From contig JALIZF010001749.1 in NCBI GenBank assembly GCA_029948255.1, positions 615,959 to 679,958 of the forward strand: a DNA stretch of 64,000 nucleotides. The letters are read 5' to 3'. The DNA is from Telmatactis stephensoni (taxonomy: Eukaryota; Cnidaria; Anthozoa; Actiniaria; Isophelliidae). The notes under the pieces are model-generated. The model was not told where the DNA came from and did not search any database. It saw nothing but the letters and a program-made list of their open reading frames with translations. This document shows, piece after piece, positions 1-9,049 of the stretch (positions are counted from its first letter, which is position 1; every line of letters begins with the position of its first letter). The position numbers and the translations under genes were made by a program.

Positions 1-1140
1 TAAGGGTTTACTGTCATATATTGTTGATGTGCAACGGTTGCTATGCAAAATTAAGGGTCTTGTTTTGGCATAGGGTCATGCTTGTTGGCTGCATGTTTTG
101 TGGGAATCATTTGACTCCTGGTAGAGCAATGTACACCTGACATAAAGGACTTATTTTCATTCTTGTTGCACATGCCTTCAATCTGTTTTTTTTAAAAAGC
201 TATTCTTTGACGGATTTTCTGAAAACGAAGTGTTAGTTCTTCAATATTCATATTATATTATTCACAGTCTTTTCTTCCAAGCCAAACATGGGATTGGCAA
301 AAAATTAAGGAATACAGCAGTTATTTACATTATTTGCTTACCAATTCAGTGATAACTTCAAATTCTCTCATATGCATTGCTAAAGAAAATTATAGACTTT
401 TCTGTAGCTATGATTGTCATGTGATAACATCATAATAATTAAAGTATGTGAAAGCTCCCTCGAAGAACAAAAACTATAAATTATTGTAAAAGTGATTAGA
501 AAATTTAGAGGCATCTTAAAGCTTTCAAATTTCCCTAGCAATGGTCAATTTTGTTATGTCAGTACACACTTACCGGTAACCCGGCCAGCATGTATCATAA
601 AAACAAATGTTGACACAAACAACTCACTAACATACTAGAACACAGTGTATTAACAAACTGAATAATATTTATGAGCTAGCTACCCTTGTCCTGCATTTCT
701 ATACCCAAAAATCCTAATGATTAATTTTGTTGTTGTGTGCAGCGAGATTTCATATCAATGTTACCTTTTCACTTAAGAGATCAAACATCAAATGATTTTG
801 ACTTGTTCCAAGGTTAATAGTTCCCTGTATAAATGACAAATTGTCTAGTATAACTAATATTTTTTAGTTTACTTTCATATCTATCATTTATTCATTTACT
901 TTTTTTGCAAAATATGTGATCCACCTTCCTCTGTGGACCAACGTCCACGTCTGCGTTGTATCCACACCCATCACAAATGACTGTTTTATATTGCTTCATC
1001 ATGAAGTGCTGTGGCTATTTGACTGCAGCCAGTCATTGACCTCTACTACTATTTGACCAGCAGTTTTAAATTTTCAGAAAGTTTATAAATTTTCAGGCAT
1101 ATATCTACCCAACACTGCATGGAAGAAGTATACCCGACAT
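1..1140. other. Intergenic AT-rich DNA, no gene seen
   Basis: I see no supportable coding region, RNA gene or clear repeat structure in this stretch. The short open frames here have no recognisable motif or splice context. Confidence 0.6.
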
Positions 1141-1340
1141 TACCACTGTGTGCAAAACTACGCTTCCCACCAGACTAAAGTCTCAATTGGGAATTTGGTC
1201 AATAGGCTACCAAAAATCCAGATAGAGGCGGAGTTTTCTATACAATGTCTGTACACTTTGCTGGCTTGACGGTAGCCTATTGACCAAATCCCAATCGAGA
1301 CTTTAGTCTGATGGGATGCGTTATTATGCACACGGTGGTA
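1141..1340. mobile_element. 200-bp palindromic MITE, copy 1
   Basis: The sequence begins TACCACTGTGTGCA and ends TGCACACGGTGGTA, and its two halves are near reverse complements around a short unique centre. Two further copies of exactly 200 bp lie at 3778-3977 and 7266-7465. It has no coding capacity, as expected for a miniature non-autonomous DNA transposon. The terminal TA bases could be part of a TA target site. Confidence 0.85.
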
Positions 1341-2991
1341 TTAAAATGATGTTAACTGGTTAAGCTGGAGCAACTTAAATTAAGTCAGTGATTGCAAAAA
1401 ATAATCGTGAAATAGTTAGTAGACTAATTCTTGGTTTTCATGTGATGTCATCGAAATATTCATGCTTCATAATGATCACATTAAATTTAGTCTGGAGTAT
1501 GTTGTATATATACCCTAAGAGAAGTTTTTCTTGAATATTTGAGAAACTTTCCTTGTTTGGTTTTTGAGTTATCAAAGGTAAAAACTTTGTCACGCAACAC
1601 TGTCACGCGTTTTCCTCAGGACGTAAAACGATGAATTTGTTAGAAGTAAACACACATTTGGCTTGCTCTATGAACTAGATGCACACGTGCGTTCACTCGT
1701 GCCCCTGGAGCCCTTTTTAAGAGAGGCTCCAACGACCGGCTCCATTCGTACTCTTCCCCGAGCCGTTTCACGCATTCTTCAACATTTCAGGAAATAGCTA
1801 ACCGTAACATAATGACCTTTTTTTAATCGGCTAACTTTTAAACTAAAAAATATGACCGGCCCGTACCTTTACGATTTCCGCTTCATAGCCTAGTTTTTAA
1901 AAGGCCCACCAAATCACCCTATTTCAGTCGTCCTGCAGCCGATAAAGGTTACAGCTATCATCCACTAGTTATCTATATTGTATGACTTTGTATGAGACTA
2001 CCGTGACAGCCAAATTATTTACATTTTTAGACATGTTCAATGATCAAACCAGCGACAAATACAATTCAACCACATATAGTGTTAAATCTCTCAATATCTA
2101 TATAGTGATATAAGGACTATTAATATTCTATTCATTTACAGTATTTTTACAATATCAAATCTTCCAGAGCTCCGTGACAAATTTTTGTCAATCCACCTTG
2201 AACCGACATTCCAAAATCCGAGTTTTGTTTTCTTTAAGACCTCGTAAAATTCAAGCTAAGATATTATTCTATAAGTTCATTTATTTCACTTATCACCTGA
2301 ATTGTTTGTCTTAAAGGCTCTACAACCGGCTCACTAACATAGTAACAACTCATAAGACCTCTTTTTTGAATCGGCTAACTTAAACTAAAGAATATCTGAT
2401 TAGTCAATTTGTCTGTCATCAGCTATCAGTTTGCCATTGTCTTTCTATTATCATGCATGAGTATTATATATCTCCGACATGCAAACATATACCTGCGAAT
2501 ATACCAGTTTATTCAACTTTTTATGTCACTATGTATCTCAATTGTTTGCTGCAAAGACTTCTACATCGGCGTTTTTGACACAACATATGATTCGTGTATT
2601 TTTTCGTTCATATTTAATAGGATGTTTTATATATGAATAAGAGACATTACGTGACCAAACGCGAGGTCAAATAGAAAACGTCTGGTGATATTCTGATATT
2701 AAAATTCAGTACAAAAACCTCTCAAGATCTCTTGAATGCTTGAATGAGGAATATAATTGACTTGCTTCTATGCATGTTCGTTTAGCAACATGTAGGATGA
2801 GAAATTCGTAGTTTTCCAGCTCATAGGAAATAGTCGTTATCGCGAGCCGCTTCCTTTCAAGTACTCCATTTAGAGTTCGATATTTGGTCAAAGTATTGGA
2901 GATGAAGCTCAAAATAACAGCCCGTTCTGAAGCTCTTATAAGTATATAGGTATATCTCGAGTTAAAAGCTCCAAATTACATTGTGCTACTG
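1341..2991. other. Intergenic DNA, no gene seen
   Basis: Short open frames at 2409-2636 (+) and 2706-2912 (-) show no domain, no sensible composition and no neighbours that would support them. I see nothing else here. Confidence 0.55.
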
Positions 2992-3256
2992 CACAGGCAA
3001 CCCAGGCTGTACTACTGAATTTTTACACTATAGGTGAATTTAATAAATAAAGCATAAAAACATCGTTACTGTATTTATTTATTTACACCCTAAAAGAATA
3101 AAAAAAATCGTTATTTCTTATACCCCCCCCCTCCTCACGATTTTTTTTATTCTTTTAGGGTGTAAATAAATAAATGCAGTAACAATGTTTTTATGCTTTA
3201 TTTATTAAATTCACCTATAGTGTAAAAATTCAGTAGTACAGCCTGGGTTGCCTGTG
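2992..3256. mobile_element. Long perfect-type hairpin (fold-back MITE)
   Basis: Two arms of roughly 110 bp (about 2992-3107 and 3140-3256) are reverse complements with very few mismatches. They begin CACAGGCAACCCAGG on the left and end CCTGGGTTGCCTGTG on the right, around a C-rich loop. There is no open frame. This is a non-autonomous fold-back element, or the transcript would form a long stem. Confidence 0.8.
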
Positions 3257-3580
3257 GCTACTGTAGGAAAAGCCTGTCTCTGAAAGCTATTTTCTTTGTA
3301 GTCGGCCATCTTGCATTCCTAAAGTTCCTGGCTTGCGTTCGCTGAAAGGTGATGAATGAAGGGCATTGTTTTTACGTTCTTAACCAATCAGAAGTCTCTC
3401 AGGATGAAAAGAGGAAAAAAAAAACATTTGCATTTTATAACTCGTTCCCGGCCTAAAGGCCTGGGCACGAGTAATAAAACCATTGTTTATTCAGTATCTG
3501 TATCAAAATACATGATTAAGTTGTTATTTTAAATGATTTTGCCAAACTTATCTATTGTCCGCCATGTTGGTGTACTAAAG

Positions 3581-4464
3581 CCTGGAGTACCCAATCGATG
3601 AAACCGATAATCGATAACAATCGATAACAATCGATATCAATCGATATTAATTAATTGATTGATTTCGGAAATCTATGACCAATCGATAACTCAAGGTTTT
3701 TGTTTATTGATACCAATCGATACCAATCGATAATCGATTGATTTTGGAAATCAATGAACAATCAATGACTCTTTCATTACCACTGTGTGCATAATTACGC
3801 GTCCAGCCAGACTAAAGTCTCGATTGGGATTTGGTCAATAGGCTACCGGGAAGCCAGCAAAGTGTACAGACATTGTATAGAAAACTCCGCCTCTGTCTGG
3901 ATTTTTGGTAGCCTATTGACCAAATTCCCAATTGAGACTTTAGTCTGGTGGGATGCGTAGTTTTGCACACGGTGGTAATACAACTCTCAACGCTTTTCCT
4001 CTTTCGATCTCCCCTTTTTCTGCTCAGGCTGTAACGTCTCTCTGGCATTCACTTCAAATAAAAAGGGCACTCGTGATACAGTTGCGTGGATGACCAGTGT
4101 AGTGTTTTTTTTCTGAGTCCGGGCTGAGTGTTCCTTTTTTCAGGAAAATCAAACAGCAAACGTAGCTAAATTTGCTTTGTTGCTCAGCGCTTTATGTGGC
4201 AAATACAACACTAGCTGTTATCGGTTAATTTTGACATTTCCTGTATTTGTCAATCAGTGCTTGCTAAGTAATTGATATCAATCGATCAGATAAGTGGCTA
4301 TCGATTGGTGATCGATTGTTATCGATTATCAATTGATGGAGTAATTTCGTGTGTTTATCGATTGCTTGATACCAATCGATATCAATCGATTAATTGTTAT
4401 CGATTGTTATCGATTTTTCGATTGGATTTCCGATGATTGATTCTCATCGATTGGGTACTCCAGG
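3581..4464. mobile_element. Non-autonomous TIR element with 7-bp target duplication, ATCGAT-rich
   Basis: The ends read CCTGGAGTACCCAATCGATG on the left and the reverse complement on the right. They are flanked on both sides by ACTAAAG (3574-3580 and 4465-4471), a 7-bp target duplication. The interior is packed with ATCGAT/ATCAATCG motifs on both sides of a nested 200-bp MITE (3778-3977). No transposase is present, so it would depend on one supplied in trans. Confidence 0.8.
3778..3977. mobile_element. 200-bp palindromic MITE, copy 2 (nested)
   Basis: Same family as 1141-1340 but in the opposite orientation, inserted inside the ATCGAT-rich element at 3581-4464. That places its insertion after the host element. 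The open frame on the minus strand here is an artefact of the palindrome. Confidence 0.85.
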
Positions 4465-4629
4465 ACTAAAGTGGTACACCATGGCGGCTTTGTAATGATT
4501 GATATCTTTGCATTACAACGTCTTTTGGACTCAAAATTCCCTGGAGTTATGAAGTTTTTCCCTCTTCTTTAAGAGGATGTGCTCTGATTTTACTCAGGAA
4601 CGTGAGATCTGCAGTTATTTGGATGACCT

Positions 4630-5020
4630 CCCGGGGGGGGGGGACTCCGATCGTAAATGGACGGGGATGCTTGTCGTACCTTTTAGGGGTCAAAATCTGC
4701 AATCTGGTACCTTTTAGGGTGTCTTAGACTTAAGTGGACTACCAGAGACATAGCTGGTACCTTTTAGGGACTGTTTTGGGGTAAATAAACTACCTAAAAT
4801 AAGCATGAAAGAGACGATTTCGTTGATCTGAATTGAATCTTCAAAGCACATCGATAACAAAGTATTTCATTGCTTTAATTCTTTATTATTGTTTTTAAAT
4901 TGGTACCTTTTAGGGGTAGAAATGAATTGTTGCCACTCCTACTCAGGTACCTTTTAGGGGTCATTTTCAAAATTTCCGACGAGCATCCCCGTCCTCTTAT
5001 ATATAGGAGTCCCCCCCCGG
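4630..5020. mobile_element. 391-bp TIR element with 9-bp direct flanks
   Basis: The ends are G/C runs followed by GGACTCC and its reverse complement, continuing into GGGGATGC / GCATCCCC. The identical 9-mer GGATGACCT flanks both sides (4621-4629 and 5021-5029), as a target duplication would. The interior repeats GGTACCTTTTAGGG about five times in both orientations. It has no coding capacity. Confidence 0.75.
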
Positions 5021-5029
5021 GGATGACCT

Positions 5030-6829
5030 GTTGAGTGACAGAACTGCGAAGTGCCATACATTTTTTACTGAAAAATTGAGCACTCCAAAGGTTAATATCT
5101 TTGCAACAAAAGCTCATTTTGACTTGAAAATTCGTGAAGTTACATAGTTTTACTTGCTCTTTAGAGTGCTAAGCTTATATTATTTTTATTTCACTCAGGG
5201 TTCTGGCCGAAATTTTTCGATGACGTTAGGTGAAAACCAAGGATTAAAACCTAAGGCACAGAGTCTTATTTCCATTGTTAAAAACCGGAAATAATAATAA
5301 AAAACTATTACACACTAACATCCAATTTTGAATTTTACGGCTTTTTTGCAATCACTCTACTACAAAGAGGAATATAAGCTTGAGCTTAGGGCTCGATCTG
5401 CAGTTGTTCGAAAGACGAATTTACCTCAATATTATTTTCGCTGAATGGATTTCGGTGGTATTTGTTCTCGGCCACATCTAGCTTGTGAACAAAGTTCTTA
5501 AAACGAAGACCACGCTCAGAAAGATATGCCACTTTTGAGTTCGATAACTCCATCGCAATCTGACCACGAGAAAAACAGGTCATACACAACGCTTTGCTGC
5601 CGCGCTAAATAAACAAAAATCCCTCCTTTTCCCTCCCCTCCCCTCCCCACAAAAGTTTTGTGGCTGTGTACACTTTACTTGTTAGTCGGGCAGCCCAACA
5701 TTAGTATGCACGGGAGCCCGGCTTTTGATCCATTTCTTATATTTATACGAAGCGCTGTACGAATATAGAGTGAGTAGTGCTTTTAAGCCATATGTACGGT
5801 GGCCCATAAGGGACATCTATTTTGGTCCGTGGGCGCCTTTCGTTCATTTGATTTTCCTCCAAAATCAAAAACCAAAAACAGCCCTTAAATTTAATTTTTG
5901 TCCGATATAAAAATCAAAAAATGCTGTTTTTTGTAATTTTTGATTTTCGATTTTGATAAAAATCAAAAATTGGATTTCAAAATTCAATTTTTACAGAAAA
6001 ATCTTCAATTTTCATGTTTCTTCAAAATCCAAATGATTGCGAGTCACGTCAAATGACTAAGCAGGGGAGGGGTCATAGTTCTAAAATCGAGCGGCCGCTA
6101 AGCCAGTCTACTTTGTAGGGGAGGGTGAATTATTTTTAGTAGCGAAATCAACATGGCGGAATACATCACGCTTTTCACTGAAGATTTTGTTGAATTTCTA
6201 CAAGTTCATAGCAAAAATATTTGAAAACTCACTGTCATTGTCTCCGAATTCAAGGTCTCCGTACCAAGTTGTGCACAAAGGTGAGTAAAACAGTCCCTAC
6301 GATAACATTTCACTATCGAACTTCAAAAAAAATATCAACTCTTTCTGACATCGTTTAATAGGAACTGTGCAGGATAAATTTGTTTACTGAATTACTGTTC
6401 TACCTTCCCAGCTCGTATTTCATTGTAATAAAATTTCAATGGAATCTCTTCTAGGAATAATATTTATAACCCAGACAACCCCATTGGCAGTGATCAAACT
6501 CAGAACCATTTGCAACACAACAGCCGGCCCATGGCAGACTTTATTTTCACCAAAAAATTATACATCTCTTCAGTCTTATCTACTGAGACTACTGTCTAGA
6601 ACTAAGTGGTAAACTGAATCAAGTTTTATTAAGCCATATTGCTTTGAAACACAAGTCATCTATATCATTCAGGATATTACACAATCTTTTGGCATAAAGA
6701 AACCCAGAGGACTACTACAGACGAGACTGAGCAGTGATCGATATTTCTTCTGCATGGTTACACTTACAGTATTTGGAACAACAATGGAATCTGCAAATAA
6801 CTGTGTCAAACTACTATACTTGTTAGAGT
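5030..6829. other. Intergenic DNA with low-complexity tracts
   Basis: It contains a CCCTCC run near 5627-5650 and a tract rich in AAAATCAAAA/TTTTGATTTT at about 5860-6010. The open frame at 5386-5589 (-) has no recognisable domain and no supporting neighbour. I see no gene I can defend. Confidence 0.5.
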
Positions 6830-6941
6830 GGTTTTCATTAACCTGTGAAACAAAGTGTAATAAACACAATAGAAAACAAGGTATTAGAGTGTAGTAGTGT
6901 CTAATATACACTAAAGTGTTCTTCACAGGTTAATGAAAACC
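6830..6941. mobile_element. 112-bp miniature element with 20-bp perfect inverted ends
   Basis: GGTTTTCATTAACCTGTGAA at 6830-6849 is repeated as its exact reverse complement at 6922-6941. The interior is AT-rich and non-coding. Confidence 0.65.
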
Positions 6942-7265
6942 AATCTCGTGTGCAAAGGAATTTTCTCTATTTACAGCATTCTATCAAAATTTGATTAATT
7001 TATTTTCTCAGAAATGGTACTAATAGTTATAGTGATTAATAAGGTAATTAGTCATCCAATTCTGCCCATAATCATACTTGGGATAAACAAATTGGATTCC
7101 CACTGCATGGTCGTCCAATTTAATTTGTTTATTTCTCATATGATTTCAGACTGAATTGAACTCCACTCAGTCCTATTACCATTATAAAACAAAAGCATTG
7201 CTATACATCAGTAGTGAGCCAAGCATGATAAATGGAGGTAAAACACATGATTGTGTATAGTCAAT

Positions 7266-7465
7266 TACCACCGTGTGCAAAACTACGCGTCCCACCAGAC
7301 TAAAGTCTCAATTGGGAATTTGGTCAATAGGCTACCAAAAATCCAGACAGAGGCGGAGTTTTCTATACAATGTCTGTACACTTTGCTGGCTTCCCGGTAG
7401 CCTATTGACCAAATCCCAATCGAGACTTTAGTCTGGCTGGACGCGTAATTATGCACACGGTGGTA
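7266..7465. mobile_element. 200-bp palindromic MITE, copy 3
   Basis: Third copy of the family at 1141-1340 and 3778-3977, again exactly 200 bp, with TACCACCGTGTGCA and TGCACACGGTGGTA at the ends. Confidence 0.85.
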
Positions 7466-8532
7466 ATAATAGTCAAAAAACAATTCCAACAATTCAATTC
7501 CAGTCAAGGGCCTTCTCAATATCCATGTTGGTCTTTTGTGAGACCCTTTGAAGACTGTCTTTTTTCCTAACTTTCCTTATTGCTTAAAATAACCAACTAA
7601 CAAAATCTTTTTTGAGAAACATTACTGTGTAGTTAAATGAAAGGTCAATTTTTTGTAGTCCACTCTTAATCCAGTATTAATTAGCCTAGAAACTCAATTA
7701 TTAAGATAATAATAGGCCATATGAATAATTTTGTATAAAATATAGAATGGTTGTATCCATACAAATTTGCTAAATCAATAACTATAAGTATTACAAAGTG
7801 TTTGCTTATTAGACACTTTGAGCCAGTCTTTTAGTGAGAGACATGAAAAGCTGGATGCACCTTCTGAAGGGCTCGGGATTGTGGTTTACAATTTCATTGT
7901 AGACATGTGAGAAGCAGGTCATCTGTCTTGAAAACTCACTGTGCCGTCTTTCTTGTAGTTGAGGATTTTCCCTTAGTGGATCTTCACCAAAGCCCCCAAA
8001 TGATTTTAATTTTCCTCCTCCTCTTTCATATAAATACTTGGCATGTTCTGCAGTTGGGAGTAGAGTGTCTTGAAGAGGTGCTGCTTTGTTATTTTTAGTC
8101 ATTAAATCAGCTGGCTTACCTATGCCTAAACATTGCAATCATTTAGTTAACCAATCAGAATGTAACTTTAATGGTAATTACATGTAATAGTGTACAAAAT
8201 GTTGTCATGTTTACATACCAGGTATAAGATGATGATTCCATGCTGGTAAGAGTTCACTTACTCCTGCCTGCACAACTCTTATTGTGATCCAGGACACACA
8301 AAACTTTTCCACATTATCCCTCATGTCGATGATTTCTTCCTCTACCATTCTATTTAGCTGGGCTTTGATTGGATAATTTATTCGGCTGTTCACTTCCACC
8401 CAATGCCTTTCTACCATATGGTTCTAGAAAAGCATGATAATGATAATGAGAAAAGTCCTGCCATTCTCATGAGTACCTGTTCTAAACAACACCCATAATG
8501 TACTAAGTGCCATTTTACAAAGTCAGGACACG

Positions 8533-8682
8533 GGCGGATTTAGGGGAGCAGTGCACAGGGTGCACACCCCCTCCTGAGATGATTTTGAGTCCTTTTTCTC
8601 AATATTTTTCAAAAATGTCCTCTCTCCATATTATATGATGGTGCAACCCTTCCTGAAGATAATCCTGGATCCGCCCCTGGGA
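8533..8682. mobile_element. Small inverted-repeat element inside the intron
   Basis: GGGCGGATTTAGG on the left and CCTGGATCCGCCC on the right are imperfect inverted ends of a roughly 150-bp non-coding insert. It lies within the 8424-8727 intron of the interrupted integrase-core gene. Confidence 0.45.
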
Positions 8683-8842
8683 CATTTTTTTCCATGTTGT
8701 ACTGGGCTAATATATTTGAACAAGCACCTTTGTTGATGGTGTCTGCCTTACTGGAGTACGTAGGATGTTGTGTCTTAAAGGTGCCAAGGATTGCTGTATA
8801 AAGCAAGTAAGATAGAATTCCTTTCCACAGTCCACTCTCAGC

Positions 8843-8847
8843 TGATC
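8843..8847. repeat. Target-site duplication TGATC (left)
   Basis: TGATC immediately precedes the left terminal repeat and is found again at 26652-26656, immediately after the right one. In the interrupted gene these bases belong to the codons for W-D-Q. Confidence 0.9.
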
Positions 8848-8938
8848 AGCAGCAGTAAGGGTTTGTTCCGTTTGGACCTTGAAATATGCAGGCCCTGCCT
8901 GCGTAGATCGAGGGGTGTCGGCAGCAGGGATTCACTGC
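8848..8938 (+). repeat. Left terminal inverted repeat, 91 bp
   Basis: It starts AGCAGCAGTAAGGG and matches the reverse complement of 26561-26651 at every one of 91 positions. Identity stops abruptly after GATTCACTGC. Confidence 0.95.
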
Positions 8939-8984
8939 ACCAATTATGGCGTTTTGGGGCCCGGAGATTAAAAATGGCAAAACC

Positions 8985-8999
8985 CCTTACTGCTGCTGG
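8985..8999 (-). repeat. Subterminal inverted copy of the terminus (left)
   Basis: CCTTACTGCTGCTGG is the reverse complement of the terminal AGCAGCAGTAAGG plus flanking bases. It ends 150 bp inside the left tip. The matching site at the right end (26500-26512) sits at the same 150-bp spacing. Confidence 0.75.
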
Positions 9000-9049
9000 A
9001 GACATCGTCGGTTGGTATTGTTTATTGAATATAAAATATATATAGATAT

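Larger units (their letters stand above)
7809..8847 (-). pseudogene. 3' half of an rve/integrase-core gene, split by element 1
   Basis: This is the downstream half of a spliced minus-strand gene whose upstream half lies at 26652-28074. Exon pieces visible here are 8847-8728 (starts D-Q-L-R-V-D-C-G-K-E, ends before GTGCTT), 8423-8219 (after TTTTCTAG; encodes N-H-M-V-E-R-H-W-V-E-V-N) and 8125-7809 (after TGTTTAG, to a stop). The junctions are GT-AG and keep the frame. The D-x-G-K-E and V-E-R motifs fit the second Asp and the Glu of an integrase-type catalytic core. I recall similar genes being abundant in cnidarian genomes, which is unverified. Function in this copy is abolished by the 17.8-kb insertion. 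Confidence 0.75.

Noticed and set aside
3812..4048. ORF across the nested 200-bp MITE (also 7283-7519)
   Set aside because: The same peptide pieces recur because the MITE is repeated; there is no sign of a real gene.
5725..5910. Plus-strand ORF of 61 codons
   Set aside because: It crosses low-complexity DNA, with no motif and no promoter or splice context.
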